Assembly (NCBI RefSeq): GCF_000174015.1
Contig: NZ_ACFE01000001.1
Coordinates: forward strand, 496,001 to 560,000
DNA length: 64,000 bases
Direction: 5' to 3'
DNA from: Lancefieldella rimae ATCC 49626
Lineage (GTDB): Bacteria; Actinomycetota; Coriobacteriia; Coriobacteriales; Atopobiaceae
Shown here: positions 1 to 8,423 of the stretch, one piece after another
Layout: each line of letters begins with the position of its first letter
Position numbering within the stretch: the first letter of the stretch is position 1
Translations under genes and position numbers: made by a program
Notes under the pieces: generated by a model
Database searches by the model: none
Told to the model about the DNA's origin: nothing
What the model saw: only the letters and a program-made list of their open reading frames with translations

Positions 1-406
1 TGGCGCGGCGGAATGCAACGCGCTGCTCAAGCTGCTCGGCAATAGACTCTGCTACAAGGTTTGCGTCAAGCTCAGGACGCTTAACCTCGATAACATCAAC
101 GTTAACCTGACCCTTGCCAACCTTGGCAACGCGCTCAAGGTCCGCACGAAGTCCGTCAATCTCTGCGCCCTTCTTGCCAATGACAATACCGGGGCGGGCT
201 GAGAAAATAGTGACCTTGACCTTATCGCCAGCGCGCTCAATGTCAATACGTGCAATGGCGGCTTTCTCAAGGCGCTTCTCAAGATATGAACGGATTGCAA
301 GGTCGTTGCCGAGATTCTCGGCGTAGTTTTTATCGGCGTACCAACGAGAGCGCCAGTTCTCAGTTACACCAAGACGGAAGCCTGTAGGCTGAACCTTCTG
401 ACCCAT
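1..406 (-). CDS. rpsC: 30S ribosomal protein S3, N-terminal part (runs off left edge)
   Basis: Small-subunit protein of the 30S head that binds 16S rRNA and lines the mRNA entry channel. Only the first 135 residues or so are in the window. The protein opens MGQKVQPTGFRLG, and a KH type 2 RNA-binding segment follows with the loop IVIGKKGAEI. The ATG at 406 lies 6 bases after the rplV stop, and its Shine-Dalgarno (AAAGGAGG) lies inside the rplV 3' end, so the two are translationally close. It is the last visible gene of the S10 operon. Confidence 0.97.
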   Translation of the reverse strand, partial: MGQKVQPTGFRLGVTENWRSRWYADKNYAENLGNDLAIRSYLEKRLEKAAIARIDIERAGDKVKVTIFSARPGIVIGKKGAEIDGLRADLERVAKVGKGQVNVDVIEVKRPELDANLVAESIAEQLEQRVAFRRA

Positions 407-412
407 ATGTTC

Positions 413-775
413 CTACGCCTCCTTTCGAGGTGCAACGACAACAGTGATATGGCTCATACGCTTATTGATGCGTGAAGCCGAACCCTTTGCACGGGGACGG
501 ATACGCTTAAGCGTCGGACCTTCATCAACGTAGGCATACTTGACGACAAGATCGCGAGCATGCAGGTGATTGTTGTACTCAGCATTAGCAACAGCGGAGC
601 GCAAAACCTTTGCGATGTCAACGGCGGCTGCGCGCGTTGAGAACTGAAGGATCTCGAGGGCCTTCTCGACAGACTTACCGCGTACCAAAGCGATAACGGT
701 ACGTGCCTTACGAGGGGCGACGCGCACATACTTTGCCGTAGCGCGAACCTCAAGTGAATCGGTATTTTTAGCCAT
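413..775 (-). CDS. rplV: 50S ribosomal protein L22
   Basis: Large-subunit protein whose extended beta-hairpin lines the polypeptide exit tunnel. It has 120 residues, normal for the family. Typical features are the N-terminal [12 protein letters not shown] segment and the conserved C-terminal hairpin with [17 protein letters not shown]. It starts at ATG 775 (MAKNTDS), 14 bases after rpsS, in the usual S10-operon order rpsS-rplV-rpsC. The macrolide-relevant hairpin looks intact. Confidence 0.98.
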   Translation of the reverse strand: MAKNTDSLEVRATAKYVRVAPRKARTVIALVRGKSVEKALEILQFSTRAAAVDIAKVLRSAVANAEYNNHLHARDLVVKYAYVDEGPTLKRIRPRAKGSASRINKRMSHITVVVAPRKEA

Positions 776-789
776 GTATGATACTCCCC

Positions 790-1050
790 CTAGTCGGCCT
801 TGTGACCACGGAAGGTGCGGGTCAGGGCAAACTCGCCCAGCTTGTGACCGACCATGGACTCGGTGATGTACACAGGAACGTGCTTGCGACCGTCATGAAC
901 GGCGATCGTATGACCAACCATCTCGGGGAAGATGGTGGAAGAACGTGACCAAGTCTTGATGACGTCCTTCTTGCCGGCCTCGTTCATTGCAGTGACACGC
1001 TCAAGGAGGCGAGTCTCCACAAAGGGGCCTTTTTTGAGACTTCTGCTCAT
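790..1050 (-). CDS. rpsS: 30S ribosomal protein S19
   Basis: Head protein of the small subunit that contacts S13 and the A-site finger of the 50S. It has 86 residues, starting [12 protein letters not shown], and carries the canonical [21 protein letters not shown] and [13 protein letters not shown] blocks. It lies 21 bases after rplB and directly before rplV. Confidence 0.98.
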   Translation of the reverse strand: MSRSLKKGPFVETRLLERVTAMNEAGKKDVIKTWSRSSTIFPEMVGHTIAVHDGRKHVPVYITESMVGHKLGEFALTRTFRGHKAD

Positions 1051-1071
1051 AAATCTACTCCTACTCGTGTC

Positions 1072-1908
1072 TTACTTTGACTTACGACGACGGATAATCA
1101 GACGGTTGGAAGCCTTCTTCGGATCGCGGGTCTTATAACCCTTGGTCGGCTTACCCCACGGGGTAACGGAAGGACGACCGGACGTGTGATTCTTGCCTTC
1201 GCCACCGCCGTGTGGGTGGTCAACAGGGTTCATGACCGTACCACGAACCGTGGGGCGTACGCCGGCCCAACGTGCGCGACCGGCTTTGCCGATCACAATG
1301 TTGGAGTGCTCGGCATTGCCGACCTCGCCGATGGTGGCGCGGCAGGTGAGAAGCACGCGGCGCAGCTCGGAGGACGGAAGGCGCAAAACGGCATATCCGT
1401 TATCCTTACCCATAAGCTGTACGGACGTTCCCGCAGAACGTGCCATTGCAGCACCCTTGCCGGGCTGGAACTCAACTGCGTGCACGAGCGTACCCACGGG
1501 GATCTGCTCAAGCGTTGTGCAGTTGCCGGGCTTAATGTCAACATCCTTTGTGCCGGAAACAACCGTGTCACCAACACTTAGTCCCTGAGGACACAGAATG
1601 TACGACTTTGCTCCGTCAACGTAGTGCAGAAGAGCAATACGTGCAGAGCGGTTTGGATCGTACTCAACCGTAGCGACCTTTGCCGGTACGTCATCCTTAC
1701 GACGCTTAAAGTCGATGCGACGATACTGGCGCTTATGGCCACCGCCCTGATGGCGAGTAGTAATGCGACCGTTGTTGTTACGGCCGGCCTTCTTTGGCAG
1801 GGGCTCGAGAAGTGACTTCTCGGGCTTATCAGTCGTAATCTCTGCAAAGTCAGAGATTGTCTGGAAGCGCCTGCCTGCGCTTGTTGGCTTTATGTGCCTA
1901 ACTGCCAT
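1072..1908 (-). CDS. rplB: 50S ribosomal protein L2
   Basis: Largest primary-binding protein of the 50S, needed for peptidyl-transferase centre assembly. It has 278 residues from ATG 1908 ([14 protein letters not shown]), preceded by the Shine-Dalgarno AAAGGGA. An in-frame upstream start at 1977 would add 23 unconserved residues without a ribosome site and is rejected. Conserved landmarks include the [11 protein letters not shown] region, the VGNAEHSN segment and the C-terminal [12 protein letters not shown] loop containing the functionally important histidine. An unusual 150-base spacer with a hairpin separates it from rplW. Confidence 0.97.
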   Translation of the reverse strand: MAVRHIKPTSAGRRFQTISDFAEITTDKPEKSLLEPLPKKAGRNNNGRITTRHQGGGHKRQYRRIDFKRRKDDVPAKVATVEYDPNRSARIALLHYVDGAKSYILCPQGLSVGDTVVSGTKDVDIKPGNCTTLEQIPVGTLVHAVEFQPGKGAAMARSAGTSVQLMGKDNGYAVLRLPSSELRRVLLTCRATIGEVGNAEHSNIVIGKAGRARWAGVRPTVRGTVMNPVDHPHGGGEGKNHTSGRPSVTPWGKPTKGYKTRDPKKASNRLIIRRRKSK

Positions 1909-2058
1909 AAAATCTTTCCCTTTCTCATCCGTTGGCCAGCCCGTTTGGGAATGAGCGGATTGACACCGGACAACCACGGCGCCGCGCGTATCTACTTAAG
2001 CGCCATACAAACCCGCATATCTACATGTGCTATATGCGGGTAAAAGAACCGAACGTAC
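1909..2058 (-). promoter_or_regulatory. Intra-operon spacer rplW-rplB with hairpin and promoter-like block
   Basis: A 150-base gap inside the normally tight S10 operon. It holds a perfect 10-bp stem, ACCCGCATAT at 2011-2020 against ATATGCGGGT at 2032-2041, with an 11-base loop. After it in transcription direction comes a GATACGCGCGG block (1972-1992 on the plus strand), related to blocks found next to two good promoters elsewhere in the window. A TTGTCC -35-like hexamer follows, but no convincing -10. The role as attenuator or weak internal promoter is inferred. Confidence 0.4.
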
Positions 2059-2358
2059 TTACTCAGCAGACTGATTTGCAAAAATCTCGATCTGCTCGCC
2101 CTCAGCAAGCGTCACGATTGCCTTTTTCCAACTGCGGGTCTTACCCTTTTGCTGATAGCGCAGACGCTTACTCTTTGGCTTTACTGACAGCGTATTAACC
2201 TTGGTCACGTGGACGTTGAAGAGTTTTGCCACGGCAGCGGCAATCTCCTCTTTACCGGCAGACTTTGCAACCTCAAAGGTATACTTGCCCTCGCTCATCA
2301 AATCATACGCACGCTCAGAAACAATCGGGCGAATAATAACTTCATATGCGGAGTTCAT
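2059..2358 (-). CDS. rplW: 50S ribosomal protein L23
   Basis: Exit-tunnel rim protein that docks trigger factor and SRP. It has 99 residues, opening MNSAYEVIIRPIVSERAY; the IIRPIVSE block and the central KLFNVHVTKVNTL segment are family hallmarks. Its ATG overlaps the rplD stop by one base (TAATG), so the two are translationally coupled. It is followed by an atypical 150-base spacer before rplB. Confidence 0.97.
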   Translation of the reverse strand: MNSAYEVIIRPIVSERAYDLMSEGKYTFEVAKSAGKEEIAAAVAKLFNVHVTKVNTLSVKPKSKRLRYQQKGKTRSWKKAIVTLAEGEQIEIFANQSAE

Positions 2359-2984
2359 TATGCAAGCACCTCCCCAAGCTGCTTGGCAATATCTGCAGAC
2401 ATGACAAGTGCGGCGTTATCGATAAGCGAACGGGTTGTTGCCTCAGAGACGCCAAAAATGCTGACCTTCTTAAGGTTACGGAAGGACAGGTAGGTATTGA
2501 TGTCGTCATCCGGAACAAGAAGGGTAACGCGCTTATTCTCAAGGCCAAGAGCCTTCAGAACAGCCACTGCCTGCTTGGTAGAAGGCGTATCAAACTCCAA
2601 GTTGTCAACGAGAACAAGCTCGGAATCGGCAACTTTACCGGAGAGGACAGACCTCATGGCAAGCTTAACCATCTTGCTGTTAACGCGACGTGCGTGGGAG
2701 CGTGGCGTAGGTCCAAAAATAACGCCACCGCCGGTCCACTGGCCGGCACGAATTGAGCCCTGACGAGCACGACCGGTGCCTTTCTGACGATACGGCTTCA
2801 CGCCGCCGCCGGACACCTCGTGACGGTTCTTGGTTGAATGGGTACCCTGACGCAAAGATGCAGCCTGGCAGGTTACAACCTGATGCACGACAGGGATATT
2901 TGGCTCGATGCCATACACGTCAGCAGAGAGATCAGCGTCGCCGACCTTCTTGCCTTCTGTGTTTTTAATCTCATACTTCGACAT
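2358..2984 (-). CDS. rplD: 50S ribosomal protein L4
   Basis: Early-assembly 50S protein whose loop reaches into the exit tunnel; in proteobacteria L4 also autoregulates its operon. It has 208 residues. The tunnel loop region GGGVKPYRQKGTGRARQGS is well conserved. The N-terminus (MSKYEIKNTEGKKVGDADL) is typical of actinobacterial L4. It lies 43 bases after rplC. Nothing here proves that it autoregulates in this organism. Confidence 0.97.
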   Translation of the reverse strand: MSKYEIKNTEGKKVGDADLSADVYGIEPNIPVVHQVVTCQAASLRQGTHSTKNRHEVSGGGVKPYRQKGTGRARQGSIRAGQWTGGGVIFGPTPRSHARRVNSKMVKLAMRSVLSGKVADSELVLVDNLEFDTPSTKQAVAVLKALGLENKRVTLLVPDDDINTYLSFRNLKKVSIFGVSEATTRSLIDNAALVMSADIAKQLGEVLA

Positions 2985-3027
2985 GTTGTCTCCTTGTTAG
3001 CCTAAGTGTTTGCTTGTAAAGCGGCCC

Positions 3028-3648
3028 TTAAGCCATGCGGACTTGGACGAGAGCGTTCTTACCGCCGGGGACAGCACCCTTGATAAGCATGAGGTTCTGC
3101 TCAGCGTCAACGCGAACCAGCTTGAGGTTCTTAACAGTCACGCGCTCTGCACCCATGTGACCATACATGTGGAGACCCTTGCGAACACGCGCAGGGTATG
3201 CGCACTGACCAATGGAACCCGGACGGCGCTGGTTACGAGAACCGTGTGTCATAGGACCACGGGAGAAGTTCCAACGCTTGATTGTGCCCTGAAAGCCCTT
3301 ACCTTTGGAAGTACCAATAACGTCGACAGCTGTGACTTCAGAAAAGTCAGCAACGGTAACAGTGTCGCCGCATTTGTGCTCCTCACCAGCAGGAACGCGC
3401 ACCTCGCGGAGGTAACGCATAGGCTCAACACCCTGAGCCTTAAAGTGACCGGCCATTGGCTTGTTGACATGCTTCTCAGAAATGTCACCAAATCCGATCT
3501 GTACGGCATCATAGCCGTCTGTCTCTGCAGTCTTTACCTGCGAGACCGTGCAGGGGCCAGCAAGAATAACGGTAACGGGAACGACGTTGTCGTTCTCATC
3601 CCATACCTGGGTCATGCCCAGCTTGCGGCCGAGGATGGTATTCACCAT
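3028..3648 (-). CDS. rplC: 50S ribosomal protein L3
   Basis: Primary rRNA-binding protein next to the peptidyl-transferase centre. It has 206 residues, opening MVNTILGRKLGMTQVWDE. The central loop with FSRGPMTHGSRNQRRPGSIGQ, including the glutamine that is N5-methylated in many bacteria, is intact. It is the first gene of this S10 cluster: rpsJ, normally directly upstream, is 936 bp away behind a terminator, so transcription presumably starts in the intervening region. Confidence 0.98.
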   Translation of the reverse strand: MVNTILGRKLGMTQVWDENDNVVPVTVILAGPCTVSQVKTAETDGYDAVQIGFGDISEKHVNKPMAGHFKAQGVEPMRYLREVRVPAGEEHKCGDTVTVADFSEVTAVDVIGTSKGKGFQGTIKRWNFSRGPMTHGSRNQRRPGSIGQCAYPARVRKGLHMYGHMGAERVTVKNLKLVRVDAEQNLMLIKGAVPGGKNALVQVRMA

Positions 3649-3771
3649 GCTCTTTCCTAACTCTCGGTGGTCATGGGACCCTTATGGGCATATCGGATGC
3701 CCCTCCCCAGCGGACCACTTCCTGTACTATGCTGCTTTTAGACATACCTGTCCCATTCGAGCAGCTTGTCT

Positions 3772-3800
3772 ACTTTACGCTTGTTCGAGATCTTTTACAA
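3772..3800 (-). promoter_or_regulatory. Candidate promoter for rplC operon
   Basis: Read on the minus strand: TTGTAA (plus 3795-3800), 17-bp spacer, TAAAGT (plus 3772-3777). The spacing and the same TAAAGT hexamer recur in the rpsL promoter. It would give a leader of about 120 bases before the rplC ATG at 3648. A second -35-like TTGACC at 3885-3890, next to a GATACGCCCGG block, has no good -10. Confidence 0.5.
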
Positions 3801-3884
3801 GGAAATTTTTCAAATTCGTGTGTAAAATGTGATGCTGTAGCTGCAGATTCCATTTGCACGGTCTTCTCGCCGCGTGTTTTGCGA

Positions 3885-3910
3885 GGTCAAACCCCGCTGC
3901 CGGGCGTATC
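3885..3910 (-). promoter_or_regulatory. Conserved GATACGCCCGG block abutting a -35-like hexamer
   Basis: On the minus strand a GATACGCCCGGCAGCGGGGT block runs directly into TTGACC (plus 3885-3890). The same block precedes TTGACG before rpsL and TTGACA before the tRNA-tuf operon, and a weaker copy lies before rplB. Here the -10 at 17 bp (AGAAGA) is poor, so the promoter may be weak, use another sigma factor, or be eroded. Confidence 0.45.
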
Positions 3911-3913
3911 TAT

Positions 3914-3985
3914 CGTGTATTTTCGTGTGTATTCGCACGTGTATTCTTGTGTGTGCTCGCGCGTATATTCTCGTATGTGCTCTCA
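3914..3985. repeat. Degenerate 10-12-bp minisatellite, alternating purine/pyrimidine
   Basis: Roughly six imperfect units (CGTGTATTTT, CGTGTGTATT, CGCACGTGTATT, CTTGTGTGTGCT, CGCGCGTATATT, CTCGTATGTGCT) lie head to tail in the rpsJ-rplC gap. Long CG/TG/CA alternations are the sequence type that can adopt Z-DNA. No other tandem array of this kind was seen in the window. Confidence 0.7.
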
Positions 3986-4026
3986 CTTTTGCGACAGGCG
4001 CCATTTCACCACCTCGTGACCTATTT

Positions 4027-4196
4027 CACCACTAAACGAGAATTTCTGGAATCTGCCGGAAATCAACTGTTTAGTGGTGGTTTTTCCGTAAAAACGATGT
4101 TTAGTGGTGGTTTTTCTCGGATTTGAGCGTTTAGTGGTGAATCAAATCACCACTAAACACCCAGTTTGGTACCAATTTCCTACGTCACGAGAAAAC
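4027..4196 (+). repeat. Family A phased word cluster, copy 1 (GTTTAGTGGTG)
   Basis: The 11-mer GTTTAGTGGTG occurs at 4069, 4099 and 4129 (exactly 30 bp apart). Its complement CACCACTAAAC lies at 4027 and 4148, and a degenerate complement at 4186. The head-to-head pair is 19 bp apart (4129 and 4148). Related clusters are at 30371-30618 and 47437-47527. It is non-coding. Confidence 0.85.
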
Positions 4197-4211
4197 CACC
4201 ACGAAAGCAAG

Positions 4212-4241
4212 ACGGCTGCCTGCGGATTTGCAGACAGCCGT
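4212..4241. other. Strong hairpin of unknown role in rpsJ-rplC gap
   Basis: ACGGCTG and CTGC pair with GCAG and CAGCCGT around a short loop, with one mismatch. There is no U-tract on either side, so it is not a standard intrinsic terminator. It lies between repeat clusters A and B. Confidence 0.5.
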
Positions 4242-4307
4242 TGATACGCAATTTCAACGATTGCGAGAAGACCTTACGAGCATAATCATACTGCCTAGTG
4301 CTGCCAG

Positions 4308-4449
4308 AAATACGCCAAGTATGGCTTATATTGCCATACTTACTGCAAGTTTGGCATATATTAACTAAACTTGCTGCAAGTATGGTTAATCGTGCCCAAC
4401 TTGCTGCAAGTTTGGCAGCGCCATTATGACGACCCAACTTGGCGCATTT
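4308..4449 (+). repeat. Family B phased palindrome cluster, copy 1
   Basis: Core 13-mers of the type ACTTGCTGCAAGT, inside a 21-bp near-palindrome CCMWACTTGCTGCAAGTTTGG, start at 4338, 4369 and 4399. They are flanked by half-related cores AAATACGCCAAGT (4308) and ACTTGGCGCATTT (4437). The steps are 30, 31, 30 and 38 bp. A second copy with nearly the same steps lies upstream of rpsL at 8240-8382. Confidence 0.85.
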
Positions 4450-4529
4450 TTGGCAACACCCTCTTGGCACCACCCTCTTGGCAGCACCAAGGTAATCAAA
4501 GAGTTCCCGGTGTCTCGCGCAAAAATCAA

Positions 4530-4558
4530 AAACCCTCCCACGTGATGCGGGAGGGTTT
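4530..4558 (-). terminator. Intrinsic terminator of the str operon after rpsJ
   Basis: Stem AACCCTCCC/GGGAGGGTT with a 9-base loop, followed on the minus strand by TTTTTGATTTTTG. It is placed 27 bases after the rpsJ stop. It implies that rpsJ ends the str operon rather than leading the S10 operon. Confidence 0.85.
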
Positions 4559-4584
4559 TGCGATTTCTGGATTACGCCGCTTGC

Positions 4585-4893
4585 TTAGAGCTTGATCTCA
4601 ATGTCAACACCAGCGGGAAGGTCAAGACGCATCAGCGAATCAACCGTAGTGGAGTTGGGGTCGAGGATGTCGATAAGACGCTTGTGTGTACGCATCTCAA
4701 ACTGATCGCGGGAATCCTTATCCTTGTGCGGTGAGCGGATAACCGTATACAGGTTACGCTCGGTTGGCAGAGGGATGGGACCGGACACGCGTGCGCCGTT
4801 CTTCTGGGCTGTATCGACAATCAGCTTTGCAGACTGATCAACAACCTCGTGATCATAGCCCTTGAGGCGGATCCTGATCTTTTGATTTGACAC
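4585..4893 (-). CDS. rpsJ: 30S ribosomal protein S10 (NusE), GTG start
   Basis: Small-subunit head protein that, as NusE, also joins antitermination complexes with NusB and couples to NusG. It has 102 residues. The preferred start is the GTG at 4893 ([19 protein letters not shown]), because a GGAGG Shine-Dalgarno lies 8 bases upstream. The longer ATG frame at 4908 would put that ribosome site inside the coding sequence. It is the last gene of the str operon, 41 bases after fusA, and is cut off from rplC by a terminator, repeats and a new promoter. Confidence 0.95.
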   Translation of the reverse strand: MSNQKIRIRLKGYDHEVVDQSAKLIVDTAQKNGARVSGPIPLPTERNLYTVIRSPHKDKDSRDQFEMRTHKRLIDILDPNSTTVDSLMRLDLPAGVDIEIKL

Positions 4894-4934
4894 TTTAGGT
4901 ACCTCCATACATGAGCCTGAGCTCGTGGTTGTTA

Positions 4935-7031
4935 TTAGGACTCGGAACCGCCGTTTTTGGCGACGATTTCATCACGGACTGCTTTAGGAACAGGCTCGTA
5001 AGAATCAAACTGCATGGTGTAGCTTGCACGACCCTGGGTCTGGGAACGCAGGTCGGTTGCGTAACCGAACATCTCGCCGAGAGGCACTTTTGCGCGAATG
5101 ACCTTGGTATCGCGGCGATCCTCCATGCCCTCAATCTTGCCACGGCGAGAAGAAAGATTGCCCATGACATCGCCCATGTACTGCTCGGGAGTCTCAACTT
5201 CTACAGACTCTACCGGTTCAAGCAGTACCGGATCGGACTTCTTGAGAGCGTCCTTGATTGCCATAGAACCGGCAATCTTAAATGCTGCCTCAGAGGAGTC
5301 GACCTCATGGTATGAGCCGTCAACAAGGGTAACCTTGATATCCACAACGGGATAGCCTGCAATGACACCACTGTTGAGCGCCTCACGAATGCCCTTGTCG
5401 ATAGAGGGGATGTACTCCTTGGGCACGACGCCGCCAACGATGGCGTTGACAAACTCGTAACCTTTACCCTGCTCGTTGGGCTCCATGTCGATGACGGCAT
5501 GACCGTACTGACCGCGACCACCGGACTGACGGACAAACTTGCCCTCAGCATGAGTAACGGCCTTACCGGCAGTTTCACGGTAAGCAACCTGCGGCTTACC
5601 CACGTTGCAGTCAACCTTAAACTCGCGGCGGAGACGGTCAACGATGATCTCAAGGTGCAGCTCACCCATACCGGCAATGATAGTCTGGCCGGTCTCGTGA
5701 TCCGTGTGAACCTGGAAGGTTGGGTCTTCCTCGGCAAGCTTAGCCAGACCCACGGACATCTTCTCCTGCTCAGCCTTGGTCTTAGGCTCAACAGCAACGT
5801 CAATGACAGGGTCGGCAAAGCTGATGGACTCAAGCACGATGGGGTGCTTCTCGTCACAAAGGGTATCGCCCGTAGTGGTGTTCTTGAAGCCAACGCAGGC
5901 AACGATGTCGCCGGCAGAGCACTCCTCACGATCCACGCGGTCATTGGCGTTCATCTCAAGGATGCGGCCCAGACGCTCGCGACCGTCCTTGACGGAGTTA
6001 TAGACATACGAGCCTGCTTCAGCCTGGCCGGAATAGACACGAATGTAGGTCAGCTTACCAACATACGGGTCGGTCATGATCTTGAAGGCAAGTGCCGAGA
6101 AGGGCTCTTTGATGTCTGCGTGACGTACCTCTTCCTCACCCTTGAGGTTGGTGCCATCAATCTCAGGCACATCAAGCGGGCTTGGAAGATAGTCGATAAC
6201 GGCGTCGAGAAGTTCCTGGATACCCTTGTTCTTGTAGGCAGAACCCACAAAGACGGGATTCATCTTGCCAGCAAGAACACCGGCGCGGATAGCGCGCTTA
6301 AGCTCATCGACGTCAATCTCTTCTCCCTCAAGAATTGCCATCATGAGGTCTTCGGAGAAGTCGGAGGCAGCCTCAAGAAGCTCCTCGCGCTTCTCGGCAG
6401 CAATCTCAGCAAACTCAGCTGGAATCTCATCAAGAGGCTCAGGGTAAATCATGCCCTTTGCATCCTCTTTGAAGTCCCACGCCGTGTTGGTAACAAGGTC
6501 AACGAGGCCCCAGAAGTTGGACTCGGCACCCATAGGAACCTGTGCCGCAACTGCGGGAGCGGACAGACGCTCTTTCATGGTCTCGATGGCGTGGAAGAAG
6601 TCGGCGCCCACGCGGTCAAACTTATTGATGAACGCGATACGAGGCACGTTGTACTTGGTTGCCTGACGCCAAACCGTCTCGGACTGTGGCTGGACGCCCG
6701 CAACGGCGTCAAAGACGGCAACGGCACCGTCGAGGACGCGAAGCGAACGCTCGACCTCAGCGGTAAAGTCAACGTGACCCGGGGTGTCGATGATCTGGAT
6801 AACGTGATCCTTCCAGAAGCAGGTGGTTGCTGCGGACGTAATGGTTACGCCGCGCTCCTGCTCTTGGACCATCCAGTCCATCGTTGCCGCACCGTCATGG
6901 ACCTCACCGATTTTGTGAGTCTTGCCGGTGTAGTAAAGAATGCGCTCCGTAGTGGTGGTCTTACCAGCATCGATGTGAGCCATAATACCGATGTTACGGA
7001 GGTCTTTCAGATTGTACTTGGTTTTAGCCAT
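4935..7031 (-). CDS. fusA: Elongation factor G
   Basis: Translocation GTPase that moves tRNAs and mRNA after peptide-bond formation and helps recycle ribosomes. It has 698 residues, full family length. The G domain has G1 AHIDAGKTT near residue 18, G3 DTPGHVDF near 83 and G4 NKFDRVGA near 137. Domain II, the ribosomal S5-like domain IV and the C-terminal elongation factor domain follow. It starts at ATG 7031 ([19 protein letters not shown]) and sits between rpsG and rpsJ in the str operon. Confidence 0.99.
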   Translation of the reverse strand: MAKTKYNLKDLRNIGIMAHIDAGKTTTTERILYYTGKTHKIGEVHDGAATMDWMVQEQERGVTITSAATTCFWKDHVIQIIDTPGHVDFTAEVERSLRVLDGAVAVFDAVAGVQPQSETVWRQATKYNVPRIAFINKFDRVGADFFHAIETMKERLSAPAVAAQVPMGAESNFWGLVDLVTNTAWDFKEDAKGMIYPEPLDEIPAEFAEIAAEKREELLEAASDFSEDLMMAILEGEEIDVDELKRAIRAGVLAGKMNPVFVGSAYKNKGIQELLDAVIDYLPSPLDVPEIDGTNLKGEEEVRHADIKEPFSALAFKIMTDPYVGKLTYIRVYSGQAEAGSYVYNSVKDGRERLGRILEMNANDRVDREECSAGDIVACVGFKNTTTGDTLCDEKHPIVLESISFADPVIDVAVEPKTKAEQEKMSVGLAKLAEEDPTFQVHTDHETGQTIIAGMGELHLEIIVDRLRREFKVDCNVGKPQVAYRETAGKAVTHAEGKFVRQSGGRGQYGHAVIDMEPNEQGKGYEFVNAIVGGVVPKEYIPSIDKGIREALNSGVIAGYPVVDIKVTLVDGSYHEVDSSEAAFKIAGSMAIKDALKKSDPVLLEPVESVEVETPEQYMGDVMGNLSSRRGKIEGMEDRRDTKVIRAKVPLGEMFGYATDLRSQTQGRASYTMQFDSYEPVPKAVRDEIVAKNGGSES

Positions 7032-7057
7032 TGTATTAGATACTCCTGATCTCCGAC

Positions 7058-7528
7058 TTAGAAGCGGTAGTGGGAGAAGGCTCGGTTGGCCTCTGCCATC
7101 TTGAAGAGGTCTTCACGACGCTTGACGGAAGCACCAACGCCATTGGTTGCATCAATGATCTCGTTGGCAAGGCGCTCGGCCATTGTCTTCTCTTTACGTA
7201 TACGGCTGAAGTTAACCATCCAACGGATAGCAAGGGTAGTGGCGCGACGAGAGTTAACCTCCATAGGAACCTGGTAGGTAGCACCACCCACGCGTTTAGG
7301 CTTGACCTCAAGAGTAGGACGGATATTGTCCATAGCCTTCTTGAAAACAGTCAGAGCATCCTCGCCGGTCTTCTCGGCAACGATATCAAAGGCACCGTAG
7401 ACAATGCGCTCTGCGGTAGCTTTCTTGCCATCGAGAAGAACTTTGTTGATGAGCTGGGTAACCAGTCGGTTGTTATAGACGGCGTCAGGCATAACCTCAC
7501 GACGTACTGCTGCTGCGCGACGCGGCAT
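7058..7528 (-). CDS. rpsG: 30S ribosomal protein S7
   Basis: Nucleates assembly of the 30S head and contacts the E-site tRNA; it is the classic autoregulator of the str operon in E. coli. It has 156 residues, opening [20 protein letters not shown], with the family block [23 protein letters not shown] and the C-terminal HYRF. It lies between rpsL and fusA with short spacers. Confidence 0.98.
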   Translation of the reverse strand: MPRRAAAVRREVMPDAVYNNRLVTQLINKVLLDGKKATAERIVYGAFDIVAEKTGEDALTVFKKAMDNIRPTLEVKPKRVGGATYQVPMEVNSRRATTLAIRWMVNFSRIRKEKTMAERLANEIIDATNGVGASVKRREDLFKMAEANRAFSHYRF

Positions 7529-7562
7529 GTTTATCTCCTAAGAACTAAATCGAGTAGTGAGG

Positions 7563-7934
7563 TTACTTTGCACGCTTGGTGCCGTAACGGGAACGAGCCT
7601 TTGCGCGGTTCTGAACTGCAGCGCAGTCATATGCACCGCGAACGACCTTGTAGCGAACGCCAGGAAGGTCGCGGACACGGCCACCGCGGACAAGCACAAT
7701 GGAGTGCTCCTGAAGGTTGTGACCCTCGCCGGGAATGTAGGCGGTAACCTCGATGCCGTTGACAAGACGTACACGAGCAACCTTACGAAGCGCCGAGTTA
7801 GGCTTCTTAGGGGTTGTGGTGAAAACGCGGGTGCAAACGCCACGCTTCTGAGGGTTGTGCTGCAAGGCGGCGTTCTTGGATTTGGCCTGAACGCTCATAC
7901 GACCCTTGCGGACGAGCTGGTTGATAGTAGGCAA
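7563..7934 (-). CDS. rpsL: 30S ribosomal protein S12, TTG start, Arg at position 88
   Basis: Decoding-centre protein. The best start is TTG at 7934 (then [11 protein letters not shown]), with AAGGAG 7 bases upstream. The longer frame to 7991 adds 19 residues foreign to the family. That gives 123 residues, the family norm. The streptomycin loop [11 protein letters not shown] keeps Lys43, but the second loop reads [13 protein letters not shown] with Arg at position 88, where most bacteria have Lys. The CGC codon is clear in the sequence. It is the first gene of the str operon behind a good promoter. Confidence 0.97.
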   Translation of the reverse strand: MPTINQLVRKGRMSVQAKSKNAALQHNPQKRGVCTRVFTTTPKKPNSALRKVARVRLVNGIEVTAYIPGEGHNLQEHSIVLVRGGRVRDLPGVRYKVVRGAYDCAAVQNRAKARSRYGTKRAK

Positions 7935-8023
7935 GATATTCTCCTTCTTATACCTATCTACGTGCAGTTTTACATATTCTAAAGGCGACACAGCACTGTC
8001 CCCTTGGAATTACGCAAGGAAGA

Positions 8024-8052
8024 ACTTTACGCCGATGTTTGCTGCTCGTCAA
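8024..8052 (-). promoter_or_regulatory. Promoter of the str operon (rpsL)
   Basis: On the minus strand: TTGACG (plus 8047-8052), 17-bp spacer, TAAAGT (plus 8024-8029), about 90 bases before the rpsL start. Immediately upstream lies the GATACGCCCGGCAACGTGGT block (plus 8053-8075) shared with other promoters of translation genes in this window. Confidence 0.75.
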
Positions 8053-8075
8053 CACACCACGTTGCCGGGCGTATC
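8053..8075 (-). promoter_or_regulatory. GATACGCCCGG block upstream of rpsL -35
   Basis: A GC-rich block touching the -35 element on its upstream side. It is near-identical in spacing and sequence to 28827-28851 (tRNA-tuf promoter) and 3891-3910 (rplC region). It is unlike an AT-rich UP element, so it may be the site of an activator or initiation factor; that is inference. Confidence 0.5.
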
Positions 8076-8239
8076 CATACCACAGAATATCCATACCACA
8101 GGAAGAAAACGTTTTGTCGTTGGCGAGAAGTGCCTCTCGTCGTACAGCTTGCGCGCCTGTTCTCTTCTCTTGATGAACTGCCGGAACTGTCCGTGCTGCC
8201 AGTGCTGCCGGAAATGCGCGAACTTTGTAGTGCTGCCAA

Positions 8240-8382
8240 AAATGCGCCAAGTATGGCTTGGACTGCCATACTTACTGCAAGTTTGGCATATATTAACCAT
8301 ACTTGCTGCAAATTTGGCAACTTGTGCCCAACTTGGCGCTATTTTGGCAGCACTGTTCCGGCGGTACCAACTTGGCGTCATT
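8240..8382 (+). repeat. Family B phased palindrome cluster, copy 2
   Basis: Cores start at 8240 (AAATGCGCCAAGT), 8270 (ACTTACTGCAAGT), 8301 (ACTTGCTGCAAAT), 8331 (ACTTGGCGCTATT) and 8370 (ACTTGGCGTCATT), with steps 30, 31, 30 and 39 bp. Spacer sequence such as GGCATATATTAA is also shared with copy 1 at 4308-4449, so the two are homologous. The two copies bracket the str operon in the same orientation. Confidence 0.85.
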
Positions 8383-8423
8383 TTGGCAGCACTATTAATT
8401 CGAGGCAGCGCCGCTAATTCAAC

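Noticed and set aside
4027-4196. Insertion sequence or transposon ends
   Set aside because: No transposase, no long terminal inverted repeats and no target duplication; the words are short and internally phased.
5499-7049. 516-codon plus-strand frame opposite fusA
   Set aside because: Fully antisense to EF-G, with no ribosome site or recognisable family.
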